DNA of 64,000 bases from JBEBVQ01 sp964527735 (GTDB taxonomy: Bacteria > Bacteroidota > Bacteroidia > Chitinophagales > Chitinophagaceae): positions 124,001 through 188,000 of the forward strand of contig CAZGPG010000001.1 in assembly GCA_964527735.1 (NCBI GenBank), read 5' to 3'. The position numbers and the translations under genes were made by a program. The notes below the pieces were generated by a model. That model was not told the origin of the DNA and did no database searches. It worked only from the letters and a program-made list of their open reading frames with translations. How positions within the stretch are numbered: the first letter of the stretch is position 1; each line of letters begins with the position of its first letter. Below are positions 42,148 through 50,804 of the stretch, in pieces.

Positions 42148-44103
42148 TTATGCTGCTGAAATTTTTTCCCCGGCTTTTTCTCCGGCGATTGTTTCCTGTA
42201 TGTTTTTAATGAAATCTTCAGTTGATAATGTACCCTGGTCGCCGGCTCCGTGCTTGCGGACGGCCACCTGTGCTTCGTTCATTTCCCGCTCGCCGATAAC
42301 CAGCATATAGGGGACTTTCATCAGCTCGGTATCCCGGATTTTCCTGCCGATCTTTTCATTTCTTTCGTCTGTCTCCGCACGGATCCCGGCTGCTTTCAGC
42401 TTCCCGGTGACCGCTCCGGCATAATCTGCGAATTTATCACTGATGGGCAACACCTTTACCTGTACGGGAGCCAGCCATAAGGGCAGATTGCCGCCGCAAT
42501 GCTCAAGCAGCAGGGCAATAAAGCGCTCCAGCGACCCGAAAGGCGCCCTGTGGATCATTACCGGCCGCTTGCGCTGGTTGTCGGAGTCGATATATTCCAG
42601 CTCGAAGCGCTCCGGCAGGGTGTAATCTACCTGGATTGTGCCCAATTGCCAGCTTCTGCCAAGCGCATCGCGGACCATAAAGTCGAGCTTAGGTCCGTAG
42701 AAAGCAGCTTCTCCGTATTCGATAACCGTATTCAGCCCTTTGTCGGTAGCTGCTTTGATAATGGCCTGTTCCGCGATCTCCCAGTTTTCATCGCTGCCGA
42801 TATACTTGCTGCGGTCTTCTTTGCTGCGCAGGGATACCTGAGCCGTAAAGTCCCGGAAATCAAGCGCATTGAACACGTACATCACCAGGTCGATCACTTT
42901 TTTGAACTCTTCCTGCACCTGGTCGGGCCGGCAGAAAAGGTGAGCGTCATCCTGGGTAAACCCGCGGACACGGGTAAGCCCGTGCAGCTCACCACTTTGC
43001 TCATAGCGGTAAACCGTACCGAATTCTGCAAGGCGCAGCGGCAGGTCTTTGTAGGAGCGTGGCGAGGATTTATAGATCTCGCAGTGGTGTGGACAGTTCA
43101 TGGGTTTCAGCATAAACTCCTCGCCTTCCTGCGGCGTGGTAATCGGACGGAAAGAATCCTGCCCGTATTTTTCCCAGTGCCCGGAAGTAACGTACAGTTG
43201 TTTGCCGCCGATATGCGGTGTGACCACCGGCAGATAGCCGCTTTCGGTCTGCGCTTTCTGCAGGAACATTTGCAATTGCTCACGGAGCATAGCGCCTTTG
43301 GGCAGCCATAAAGGCAGCCCGCTGCCTACTTTTTCGGAGAAGGTAAATAGTTCCAGCTCACGTCCCAGTTTGCGGTGGTCGCGTTTTTTTGCTTCCTCGA
43401 GCAAATGGAGATAGGCATCCAGTTCTTTTTGAGAAGGGTAAGTCACTCCGTAAATGCGGGTGAGCATTTTGTTTTTTTCATTGCCCCGCCAGTACGCGCC
43501 CGCGATGTTGGTCAGCTTGATGGCCTTGATAAACCCGGTATCGGGGATATGCGGGCCGCGGCAGAGATCCGTGAAATTGCCTTGTGTGTAAAAGGTGATA
43601 CTGCCGTCTTCGAGCTCCTGCAGCAGCTCGATCTTATACGGATCGTTTTTTTCTTCAAAATAACGGATCGCATCGGCTTTAGCCACTTCTTTGCGCTGAT
43701 ACACACTCTTTTGTCCGGCCAGCTCTTTCATTTTGTTTTCGATCTGCCGGAGGTCTTCATCGCTGATGGTGTGGTCGCCGAGATCTATATCATAATAGAA
43801 GCCATTTTCAATAGATGGGCCGATACCGAATTTGGTGCCGGGGAATAATGCTGCCAGCGCTTCTGCCAGAAGGTGGGCGGAAGAATGCCAGAAGGTAGAT
43901 TGTCCGGCCTTGTCGGTCCAGGTCAGCAGGCGGAGGTGCGCATCTTCAGTAATAGGGCGGGTGGCGTCCCATATTGCTCCGTCAACTTCGGCTGCCAGCA
44001 CTTTGCGTGCCAGTCCTTCGCTGATAGAGCGGGCTATATCCAGCGCAGTTACTCCCGGCTGGTAATCCCGGACGGCCCCATCCGGTAACGTAATATGGAT
44101 CAT
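42148..44103 (-). CDS. thrS: Threonyl-tRNA synthetase
   Basis: A 651-residue class II synthetase that charges tRNA-Thr. Domains: N-terminal TGS (MIHITLPDGAVRDYQPGVT, residues 1-60), the editing domain with HSSAHLLAEAL, the catalytic core with MNCPHHCEIY (zinc cysteine), RYEQSGELHGLTRVRGFTQDDAH (motif 2, by its core) and HRAPFGSLERFIALLLEH (motif 3), and an anticodon domain ending near VRKHGAGDQG. The open frame continues to 44160 through the promoter; ATG 44103 matches the family. A strong promoter lies just upstream. Leads the thrS-infC operon. Confidence 0.97.
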   Translation of the reverse strand: MIHITLPDGAVRDYQPGVTALDIARSISEGLARKVLAAEVDGAIWDATRPITEDAHLRLLTWTDKAGQSTFWHSSAHLLAEALAALFPGTKFGIGPSIENGFYYDIDLGDHTISDEDLRQIENKMKELAGQKSVYQRKEVAKADAIRYFEEKNDPYKIELLQELEDGSITFYTQGNFTDLCRGPHIPDTGFIKAIKLTNIAGAYWRGNEKNKMLTRIYGVTYPSQKELDAYLHLLEEAKKRDHRKLGRELELFTFSEKVGSGLPLWLPKGAMLREQLQMFLQKAQTESGYLPVVTPHIGGKQLYVTSGHWEKYGQDSFRPITTPQEGEEFMLKPMNCPHHCEIYKSSPRSYKDLPLRLAEFGTVYRYEQSGELHGLTRVRGFTQDDAHLFCRPDQVQEEFKKVIDLVMYVFNALDFRDFTAQVSLRSKEDRSKYIGSDENWEIAEQAIIKAATDKGLNTVIEYGEAAFYGPKLDFMVRDALGRSWQLGTIQVDYTLPERFELEYIDSDNQRKRPVMIHRAPFGSLERFIALLLEHCGGNLPLWLAPVQVKVLPISDKFADYAGAVTGKLKAAGIRAETDERNEKIGRKIRDTELMKVPYMLVIGEREMNEAQVAVRKHGAGDQGTLSTEDFIKNIQETIAGEKAGEKISAA

Positions 44104-44129
44104 AAAAAATATTCTGATTGAACGGGGTG

Positions 44130-44160
44130 CAAAGTTAGGCCCAATCTTGGGATTGGCCAA
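44130..44160 (-). promoter_or_regulatory. thrS-infC promoter
   Basis: On the minus strand TTG (44160-44158) and TAACTTTG (44137-44130) are 20 bases apart, an excellent match to the Bacteroidota -33/-7 pair. It predicts a short leader of about 20 bases before the thrS ATG, so there is no room for a T-box or an operator stem. Confidence 0.7.
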
Positions 44161-44226
44161 TTAACATGCTGCAGGGGACATGCCTGTTGCGTCATACGAT
44201 GCATGTCGCAGCAGGTAACAAACCTG

Positions 44227-44724
44227 TTATTTCGTATACTCATTGGTGTAGGTCAATGTGTCAATATCTCCGGGGGTAAATTGTTCATACACCACATACC
44301 GGATAGACAGATTCCCTTCCGAGATGCTGGTGATCTCGCTATATACGGAAGACGTATGAAAATTCCTGCGTGCATTGAAGATGTTGAGCTTCGATTCAGC
44401 TTTCATAACTTCCCAGGTGAAGGGCAGCTCCCGCGGATCTCCGATCCCGCAGGTTGAATCCGCATCTTCCACGACTCCGCTGAAATTTTCTTTGAAAACG
44501 ATATAGTCATCCTTAACGCAGGCAGGCACGCCATCGGCGAAATAATTGGCCGTGGTATCCACACCGTTCTGACCCTGGAACCGTACTGTTCCGGAAGTTT
44601 GCCGCCACTTGCCGTTCCGGAGGGTGTCATGGATCGTTTTTGCTTCTTCTGCCGTTTTGGTACAGGCGCCTGCAATGGTGAGCATGATCAGCAACAGTGC
44701 TGCTATATGTGTGTTTTTTATCAT
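44227..44724 (-). CDS. Lipocalin-like lipoprotein
   Basis: A 165-residue lipoprotein: signal MIKNTHIAALLLIMLTIAGAC with lipidated C21. The mature part has the plan of Bacteroidota lipocalin-like proteins (GKWRQTSGTVRF near the start, DDYIVFKENFSG, a paired C in VPACVKDD and STCGIGD, strands to LTYTNEYTK). The frame can open at 44757, but the lipobox supports ATG 44724. A hairpin with arms CCTGTTGCG/CGCAGCAGG lies downstream at about 44185-44215. Function unknown. Confidence 0.75.
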   Translation of the reverse strand: MIKNTHIAALLLIMLTIAGACTKTAEEAKTIHDTLRNGKWRQTSGTVRFQGQNGVDTTANYFADGVPACVKDDYIVFKENFSGVVEDADSTCGIGDPRELPFTWEVMKAESKLNIFNARRNFHTSSVYSEITSISEGNLSIRYVVYEQFTPGDIDTLTYTNEYTK

Positions 44725-44839
44725 GAAATGACAATTCTGCGGCCTAAAGCTAAACAATTAATTGTTTTTATAAAAGGGGAGCGGCATTATTGCTTCTGAA
44801 TAGCGCATTTTTATCACAATACATTTATCCTGTGTATGG

Positions 44840-44949
44840 TGTTAATGTGTTTAATGTGACAAATGTGATAAATGTGTTTGGACACATTAAACACATTTCT
44901 CACATTCTTTACATTTCTCACATTCTTCACATTACATCATGTAATTTTG
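44840..44949 (+). promoter_or_regulatory. ACATT-rich repeat tract and promoter of the HisKA kinase
   Basis: A low-complexity tract repeats TTCTCACATTCTT/TTTACATT units and the reverse AATGTG motif, giving an inverted repeat (GTGTTTAATGTG near 44847 against CACATTAAACAC at 44882). It ends in TAATTTTG at 44942-44949, a -7 box only 7 bases before the ATG, so the kinase message is short-leadered or leaderless. Confidence 0.45.
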
Positions 44950-44956
44950 TATTCCG

Positions 44957-46225
44957 ATGAAAAAAGTCTTTCCGGTTATAATTCTGCTGATCACCTTATC
45001 TGTGCTGGGGATTATGTTTATCCAGATGCAATGGATCCGTAATGCGGTTATTCTTAAACAGGATCAATATGTGCGGGATGTGGACAATTCGCTGATCAGT
45101 GTGCGCGACCAGACTTACCAGGCATTCCTTGCCCGGCGGAAACTGGTATCGGCGCCGTCGGGGCTTAAGGATTTTGCACTCCAGACGGTGTTTACCTCCC
45201 AGATATTCTCCAGCGAAGAAATGCGGAAGATGGTAGATCTGGCTCTGAAGCAGAACAATATTAAGCAACCTTTTGAATATTGTGTTACGGATTTTCTGGG
45301 TAATCCTGTTTTGTCTACGCAGGGTTTCCGGTCCGAATATTTCCCCCAGTCGCATAATTTCAGGCTTACCCCTCCGGAGTCCCTGCTCTCGGAGGTGCTG
45401 CATATCTATATCCATGAACCGAATAATTACATCATTAGCCAGATGGGCTGGATGGTAGTAGCTTCCATTATTTTTACCTGTATTATCATCTCGGCGTTCG
45501 CACTTACGATACGCACGATGTTCCGGCAGAAAAAGCTGTCGGAAGTAAAATCCGATTTCATCAATAACATGACCCACGAGTTCAAGACGCCGCTGGCAAC
45601 CATTTCGCTGGCGGTAGATGCGCTCAATAATGAACGGGTGATCTGCAATGAAGAGAAGATCCGGTATTACAGCGGCATCATCAAGGATGAGAACAAGCGT
45701 ATGAACAAGCAGGTAGAGAAGATCTTACAGGCTGCCAGGATCGAAAGGCAGGACGTAAAGCTGCATCTCCAGGAACTGGATGCGCACGAGATCATCCGTA
45801 AAGTAGCGGAGAATTTTTCGTTACAGATAGAAGAAAGCAACGGTGAGCTGCTGCTGGAATTGCATGCGGAGCGCTTCCTGATCCATGCGGATGAAGTGCA
45901 TTTTAACAATATCATTTTTAACCTGCTTGATAATGCAATAAAATATGCCCGGGAAAAGCCGCGCATACAAGTGGAGACACAAACTTCAGGTAGTATGCTT
46001 ATCATCCGGGTCGAGGATAATGGCATCGGTATGAATAAGGAAACCCAGATCCGCATTTTTGAAAAATTCTACCGTGCGCATACCGGTAATCTGCACAACG
46101 TAAAAGGTTTCGGTCTGGGGCTGACCTATGTGAAGACGATGGTGGAAGCGCATAACGGCCGGATCCGGGTGGAAAGCACGTTGGGGAAGGGCAGTACGTT
46201 TATTATATCGTTGCCCCTGCTGTAG
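44957..46225 (+). CDS. Membrane sensor histidine kinase (HisKA type, RprX-like)
   Basis: A 422-residue classical kinase. Membrane helices at about 5-27 and 163-187 flank a periplasmic sensor of about 135 residues. The HisKA box SDFINNMTHEFKTPLATISL puts the phosphorylated histidine at H207. The HATPase lobe has NLLDNAIKYA, RVEDNGIGM, KGFGLGLTYVK and the final GKGSTFIISLPLL. It would pair with an OmpR-type regulator; none lies beside it, so it is an orphan in this window. Its stop codon TAG is the first part of a palindromic repeat (GTAGAGACGCGAT), which shows how close the repeat inserted. Confidence 0.92.
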   Translation: MKKVFPVIILLITLSVLGIMFIQMQWIRNAVILKQDQYVRDVDNSLISVRDQTYQAFLARRKLVSAPSGLKDFALQTVFTSQIFSSEEMRKMVDLALKQNNIKQPFEYCVTDFLGNPVLSTQGFRSEYFPQSHNFRLTPPESLLSEVLHIYIHEPNNYIISQMGWMVVASIIFTCIIISAFALTIRTMFRQKKLSEVKSDFINNMTHEFKTPLATISLAVDALNNERVICNEEKIRYYSGIIKDENKRMNKQVEKILQAARIERQDVKLHLQELDAHEIIRKVAENFSLQIEESNGELLLELHAERFLIHADEVHFNNIIFNLLDNAIKYAREKPRIQVETQTSGSMLIIRVEDNGIGMNKETQIRIFEKFYRAHTGNLHNVKGFGLGLTYVKTMVEAHNGRIRVESTLGKGSTFIISLPLL

Positions 46226-46305
46226 AGACGCGATGCGTCGCGCTTGCACGCGTTTGGTGTGGGGTATAGGATATAGGGAGACGCGATGAATCGCGTCTCT
46301 ACGAG
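46222..46305. repeat. GTAGAGACGCGAT inverted repeat at the kinase stop
   Basis: GTAGAGACGCGAT (46222-46234) pairs with ATCGCGTCTCTAC about 60 bases later (46290-46302); each arm also forms its own small hairpin (CGCGATGCGTCGCG; GACGCGATGAATCGCGTC). The left arm supplies the TAG stop of the kinase. Likely terminator as well as dispersed repeat. Confidence 0.7.
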
Positions 46306-46379
46306 TTTTCATTTGGGTGCCCCAAACAATAATAAAAATGACGGAGATGGGTATGCTAAGTTTCCGTGGCTATAAGAAC

Positions 46380-46492
46380 ACCTCCCTCATTCCCTCCTCG
46401 AAGAGGGACGATCACATCATGTCTCTGACAGAAGTACTTCTATTGCAACGATGTGATCGTCTCCCATTCAGGGGAGATAGAGAGGGGTGTTT
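46380..46492. repeat. Dispersed inverted repeat, second copy
   Basis: An inverted pair: CCTCCCTCATTCCCTCCTCG..GATCACATC (46381-46417) against GATGTGATCGTCTCCC..GAGAGGGGTG (46450-46489), with a 32-base loop. It is the same family as at 20946-21102. No gene is present in 46306-46517. Confidence 0.65.
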
Positions 46493-46517
46493 GATAACGA
46501 GCAACTTATGAAATACG

Positions 46518-47111
46518 TCAATGGTAGATTACGGTGCACAGGCTTTTAATCACCGCGCCCAGACGAACGGCTTCATAGATACGTGGTTCGGTTGCGCCGT
46601 GCTGTTTTACGGAATGTTCATGTGAGGTGACGCAGCGCTGACAGCCGTTGACAGCCGAGATCACCAGGCTTGCCAGCTCGAAAAATTCTTTCCCCAACAC
46701 CGGGTTCATCATAATGCTCATGCGGAGGCCGGCCGGCTGGTTATTGTAATAATCGGATCCATCCATGTAATGGCGGAAGCGGTAAAATACGTTGTTGGTC
46801 ACCATCAGGGCCGTACAGGCATGTATCTCGGCAATTTCTGCTTCGCTGGCGCCTTCGGTGGCGGCCTGTTGCCCGAATGCATGGACGAGTATTTCCTGCC
46901 GTTCATTGACCGCAACAGCCAGCGCCAGCAATAATGCCTCTTTACGGGTGAGGTTGGCGCTGCCCAGCACGGTAGACACATTCAGCCTGAGGTCTTTGAT
47001 AAAACGGCTGTCGGCAACCGCCAAAGCCTGCAGGCTGGGTGTAGTATGTTCCGGAGCTATGCCAAGGTCTCTAAATAGATTCTGTATTGTTTCGTTTTGT
47101 ATGATTTCCAT
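46518..47111 (-). CDS. AhpD-like alkylhydroperoxidase
   Basis: A 197-residue protein of the carboxymuconolactone decarboxylase/AhpD superfamily. The active-site motif is NGCQRCVTSHEHSVKQHG: C157 and C160 form a redox CxxC and H164 completes the relay, as in mycobacterial AhpD. An acidic residue of the proton relay is probably E146 or nearby. ATG 47111 (MEIIQNETIQ) is preferred; the frame can extend to 47141 through the terminator. It lies downstream of an AhpC-type peroxiredoxin and is probably its reductant, drawing electrons from a lipoamide system. Confidence 0.9.
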   Translation of the reverse strand: MEIIQNETIQNLFRDLGIAPEHTTPSLQALAVADSRFIKDLRLNVSTVLGSANLTRKEALLLALAVAVNERQEILVHAFGQQAATEGASEAEIAEIHACTALMVTNNVFYRFRHYMDGSDYYNNQPAGLRMSIMMNPVLGKEFFELASLVISAVNGCQRCVTSHEHSVKQHGATEPRIYEAVRLGAVIKSLCTVIYH

Positions 47112-47133
47112 TGCGGTATGTTTTTTAAAGAAG

Positions 47134-47171
47134 AAAAGCATTTGCCCCGTTGGAGCAGGACAAATGCTTTT
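47134..47171 (-). terminator. Attenuator-like hairpin between ahpC and ahpD
   Basis: An 11-bp stem AAAAGCATTTG / CAAATGCTTTT with a 16-base loop. Read from the ahpC side it ends in TTTTCTTCTTT, so it can stop part of the transcripts before ahpD and set a higher level of AhpC than AhpD. Confidence 0.65.
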
Positions 47172-47215
47172 TTATGGTTCTGTTTCGATGTCTGATGTTT
47201 TTACACCGGTTTGAT

Positions 47216-47785
47216 TTATGCTAATTCAGCTTCCAGTTTTTTGGTCAGCGTTTCTTCTCCTTTGGTCCAGTTGCAGGGGCATAGTTCGTCTGTCTGCAGG
47301 GCATCGAGCACACGCAATACTTCTGCTACGTTGCGGCCTACGTTCAGGTCGTTGATGTTTACCCAGCGGACGATGCCTTCGGGATCAATGATAAAAGTAG
47401 CGCGGTAAGCGATCTTTTCATCTTCGCTAAGGATGCCGAGCGCTTCTGCGAGGCTTTTGCTGGTATCGGCGATCATCGGAAAGCGGAGACCACGGAGATC
47501 GTCATGGTCTTTGCGCCATGCGAGGTGTACAAATTCGCTGTCTGTAGAAGCGCCGAGTAATACGGTATCCCGGTCGGAGAAATTGGAGAAGTTGTTGTTG
47601 AATTCAGCGATTTCGGTAGGGCATACAAAGGTGAAGTCTTTAGGCCACCAGAAGATAACGGCCCATTTTCCACTGATGTCTGCGTTGCTGATGTCTGCAA
47701 ATTCTTTCCCTTTTTCTAAGGATACGACAGATTTCTTCTTGAATTCAGGGAATTTACTGCCAATGGTTACAAAATTGTTGCTCAT
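47216..47785 (-). CDS. ahpC: AhpC-type peroxiredoxin
   Basis: A 189-residue peroxiredoxin that reduces hydroperoxides. The peroxidatic cysteine is C55 in WPKDFTFVCPTEIAEF. The C terminus has two cysteines C169 and C171 in DELCPCNW, the arrangement of mycobacterial AhpC, which uses AhpD and not AhpF for reduction; the gene downstream is indeed AhpD-like. ATG 47785 (MSNNFVTIGSKFPEF) is the start; the frame extension to 47851 is upstream sequence. In actinobacteria such genes are under OxyR; no operator is recognised here. Confidence 0.94.
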   Translation of the reverse strand: MSNNFVTIGSKFPEFKKKSVVSLEKGKEFADISNADISGKWAVIFWWPKDFTFVCPTEIAEFNNNFSNFSDRDTVLLGASTDSEFVHLAWRKDHDDLRGLRFPMIADTSKSLAEALGILSEDEKIAYRATFIIDPEGIVRWVNINDLNVGRNVAEVLRVLDALQTDELCPCNWTKGEETLTKKLEAELA

Positions 47786-48016
47786 GTCTATAATTTTTTC
47801 TGTTTGCGCTGCAAAGTTCGGGTATATAACCTGTTCCGGCAAAGAAGGCATCTAATCTTTTCCCTATGAAAAAATAAATCTTTTCAATGGGAGGTGTTGC
47901 AAAACGTTTCAGCGTATAATTTTTGAGGAAGTTAACATGGCGTTATGTTGTTATTTACCTAATTTCGCGATGCCATTCAGGAGTCTGTTCCGGAATGTTG
48001 TAAATACTTATATGCG

Positions 48017-48490
48017 ATGAAAAAAACAGTTGTAGCAATCGCTCTCGTTTCGGTTGCTTTTTTCGCAGCCTGCAATGGGGAGGCTGATACCGATACGCAG
48101 GATAATTACCCGGCAACAGAAGCTTCCGTACAGGAAGATCAGTCTGCCCAGGGCATAAGCCTGAGCACTACATCCGGTGAAACGATAGACCCTTCTGCCG
48201 CACCGGCATCCGCTGGAGTTGCGATAGGAGGAAACGGAGCGAAATTAAATCCGCCGCATGGCGAACCGGGGCACCGTTGTGAAATACCTGTAGGCGCACC
48301 GTTGGACAGCGATCCGGTAAACAGTAATGATCTGGTACAGCAGCAGCTCATCCAGGATCATGCCCAGCCGACTACTATTCAGCCCCAGCAACAGCCTTCG
48401 CCCGGAGGAAACCCGACAGCACGTCTGAATCCTCCGCACGGCCAGCCTGGTCATGATTGTGCCGTAGCCGTGGGAGCGCCGCTGCCCTAA
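48017..48490 (+). CDS. Small lipoprotein with two NPPHGxPGHxC motifs
   Basis: A 157-residue lipoprotein. Signal MKKTVVAIALVSVAFFAAC with lipidated C19, an acidic S/T/D/Q-rich linker, then two copies of the motif LNPPHGEPGHRCEIPVGAPL (by its first residues, about 75-95) and LNPPHGQPGHDCAVAVGAPL (about 137-156) joined by a Q/P-rich spacer. The histidines and single cysteine of each copy look like a metal or haem site. The motif is shared by uncharacterised Bacteroidota proteins as far as I can recall. Function unknown. Confidence 0.8.
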   Translation: MKKTVVAIALVSVAFFAACNGEADTDTQDNYPATEASVQEDQSAQGISLSTTSGETIDPSAAPASAGVAIGGNGAKLNPPHGEPGHRCEIPVGAPLDSDPVNSNDLVQQQLIQDHAQPTTIQPQQQPSPGGNPTARLNPPHGQPGHDCAVAVGAPLP

Positions 48491-48578
48491 GCTAAACGTG
48501 CAACCTTTCGGGAACGCCAGCATAATATGATTGCCTGCGGGGACTGTAATTTGCATGTCCCCGCAGGCTTTCTTTTGC

Positions 48579-49247
48579 TTAATAAAATCGTCTGACGATA
48601 CGGATGTGCCTGCTGCGTGAAAGCCCGCCCGGATTGCATCCCGGTTCGCCTTCGGGTACCGGAATGCCCAGAGCTTCATAGTATGTCTGCCAGGCGGGGA
48701 AGATGCGGCCGGTAGCAGGATCGTTGAAGGTCATGGGTTGCAATTGAAAGAAAGGTTTGCCATCATTGGGATGTTTAAAAGCATCGTAAACGAGTTCGCT
48801 GCAGTAATATTTTCCGTTGTCTGCTACAAAAGCCTCATCATAGGGCAGTCCCTCCTGAGCTTTGGCGAAGCTGAGCGCTCCGGGTATTAGTTTTCTGTAT
48901 TTTTTCTTCACTCTTCCGGCAACCACTTTTGGCTGTCCGTTACTGTCCCGGCTTCTGCTGAGAAAATCATGCAAAGGTGTTATGCAAACACCTTTGCTGC
49001 CTGTTGCCTCAATGACAAACAGTGAATCGTTGCGGGTGAATACAATCCCGACATGCGAGAAATCTTTACCGTTCACGCCCTGTGTTACTTTCTCGATGGC
49101 ATCGCATATCGGCCCGCAATCCAGATCCTGGAACAGCAGATCGCCGTCTGAAAGACGAAAGTCAGCGACAGCAACCTGGGCGTAGGTGAAAACAGGGGCA
49201 GCCCATAGCAGGATTGTGATCGAAATGTATTTAAAAAGCAGGCTCAT
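48579..49247 (-). CDS. YiiX/NlpC-P60-like papain-fold hydrolase
   Basis: A 222-residue exported protein (signal ends TYAQ). It carries the permuted NlpC/P60 plan: LSDGDLLFQDL at the start, the catalytic histidine in DFSHVGIVF, then the catalytic cysteine in NGKYYCSELVYDAF. This resembles the YiiX/YebB group, whose members cleave peptide or lipid amide bonds at the envelope. The start is ATG 49247; the frame can open at TTG 49253. It faces the small lipoprotein, with about 90 bases between, and there is no operon partner. Confidence 0.85.
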   Translation of the reverse strand: MSLLFKYISITILLWAAPVFTYAQVAVADFRLSDGDLLFQDLDCGPICDAIEKVTQGVNGKDFSHVGIVFTRNDSLFVIEATGSKGVCITPLHDFLSRSRDSNGQPKVVAGRVKKKYRKLIPGALSFAKAQEGLPYDEAFVADNGKYYCSELVYDAFKHPNDGKPFFQLQPMTFNDPATGRIFPAWQTYYEALGIPVPEGEPGCNPGGLSRSRHIRIVRRFY

Positions 49248-49337
49248 GTTCAAATTGTTGTGCTTTTCAGGAACATGAAGCCGTTATTGTTTTCACCCGC
49301 CCACATTTTCAAATCAGCCAATTTTCAGATGCTCAAA

Positions 49338-50654
49338 TTAGACCGGTCTGTTCACGTCAAACGCTTCCAGTTCGTTGGCAACGGCTGTTAAGAATCCGGC
49401 GCCTAAAGACCCATCTACAATGCGGTGGTCATAGCTGAGTGACAGGTACATCATATGGCGTACGGCAATCACATCGCCATCGGGTGTTTCCAGCACTACG
49501 GGGCGTTTCTTGATGCTGCCTACGGCCAGAATGGCAACTTGCGGCTGGTTGATGATCGGCGTGCCCATCAGGCTGCCGAATGTGCCGACGTTCGTCATGG
49601 TGAACGTGCCACCCTGCGTGTCGTCTGCTTTGAGCTTGCTGGTGCGGGCTGCTACGGCCAGGCTGTTTACGTCTTTGGTGAGGCCGAGCAGGTTTTTGGT
49701 ATCTGCGTTTTTGATGACCGGTACGATCAGATTGCCACTGGGCAAAGCTGCTGCCATGCCGATATTGATATCTTTTTTCACGATGATCCGGTCGCCGTCC
49801 ACGCTGCTGTTGATCATCGGGAATTTCCTGATACAGTTCACAATGGCTTCGATAAAGATCGGTGTGAAAGTGATCTTTTCGCCGTATTTCTTTTCAAATT
49901 CTTTTTTTGCTCCGTCGCGCCAGCGTACGATATTGGTAACGTCGGCTTCGGTAAAGCTGGTGACATGGGGAGAAGTGGCCTTGCTCCGTACCATATGGTC
50001 GGCGATCAGTTTACGCATCCGGTCCATTTCAATGATCTCGACATTGCCGGTATGGATGGCCGGCGCTGCCTGCTGTGGTTGCGGTGCGGCAGCGGGTGCA
50101 GGTTGCGCCGGAGCTGCGGATTGTGGCGCTGCGGCCGGCGTTTTGCCACGGTTATCGATATAGCTGAGTATGTCTTTTTTGGTAACCCTTCCTTCATTGC
50201 CGGTGCCAGGGATATGTTCCAGCTCAGCCATGCTGATGCCTTCTTTGCCGGCGATATTCAATACCAGTGGAGAGTAAAAGCGGTTGGCCCCGGTTGATGC
50301 TGCTATTGGCGATGCAGGGGCTGCCGGCGCTGCTGCCGGTTGAGGTGCTGCTGGTTTCGGGGCTTCCTGTGCCGGTGCTTTTGCCTGCGGCGCCGATGCT
50401 GCTGCACTGCCTGCGGCAGTGTCGATACGGGCGATAACAGACCCTACCGGTACTACGTCATTTTCATTATACAATATTTCAGTAATGGTACCCGCTGCTG
50501 TGGAAGGCACCTCGCTATCCACTTTATCGGTAGCGATCTCCAGCACTGTTTCATCCATTTGCACACTGTCACCGGGTTTTTTATGCCATTTCAGGACGGT
50601 GGCTTCTATAATACTTTCACCCATTTTGGGCATCACTAAATCAACAATGGCCAT
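49338..50654 (-). CDS. 2-oxoacid dehydrogenase E2 component (dihydrolipoamide acyltransferase)
   Basis: A 438-residue E2 enzyme. Lipoyl domain at 1-80 with the lipoylated K44 in EIATDKVDSE; an alanine/proline/glutamine-rich linker; a peripheral-subunit-binding domain (FYSPLVLNIAGKEGI ... GRVTKKDILSYI); a second A/P/Q linker; and the trimeric catalytic domain ending with LSYDHRIVDG, which carries the active-site histidine and aspartate. The IATDKVDSEVPS lipoyl motif points to a branched-chain or 2-oxoglutarate type and not pyruvate. E1 and E3 genes are not in the window. Confidence 0.93.
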   Translation of the reverse strand: MAIVDLVMPKMGESIIEATVLKWHKKPGDSVQMDETVLEIATDKVDSEVPSTAAGTITEILYNENDVVPVGSVIARIDTAAGSAAASAPQAKAPAQEAPKPAAPQPAAAPAAPASPIAASTGANRFYSPLVLNIAGKEGISMAELEHIPGTGNEGRVTKKDILSYIDNRGKTPAAAPQSAAPAQPAPAAAPQPQQAAPAIHTGNVEIIEMDRMRKLIADHMVRSKATSPHVTSFTEADVTNIVRWRDGAKKEFEKKYGEKITFTPIFIEAIVNCIRKFPMINSSVDGDRIIVKKDINIGMAAALPSGNLIVPVIKNADTKNLLGLTKDVNSLAVAARTSKLKADDTQGGTFTMTNVGTFGSLMGTPIINQPQVAILAVGSIKKRPVVLETPDGDVIAVRHMMYLSLSYDHRIVDGSLGAGFLTAVANELEAFDVNRPV

Positions 50655-50804
50655 ATTTAGTTATTTGTATGTTTTACGGATAAGCTGCAAAAATAATCAA
50701 ATGAGGGGCAAAAGTACGATTATGGGGAAAATAAGCATACCCGGCAGGCATACGTATCAAGAACCACCTGATAAAAATGTGATCTGTCCTGTTTGGCTCA
50801 TGCA

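Noticed and set aside
48251..48679. Minus-strand frame opposite the small lipoprotein and the hydrolase
   Set aside because: It overlaps two well-supported genes, has no recognisable domain, and is a shadow of their codons.
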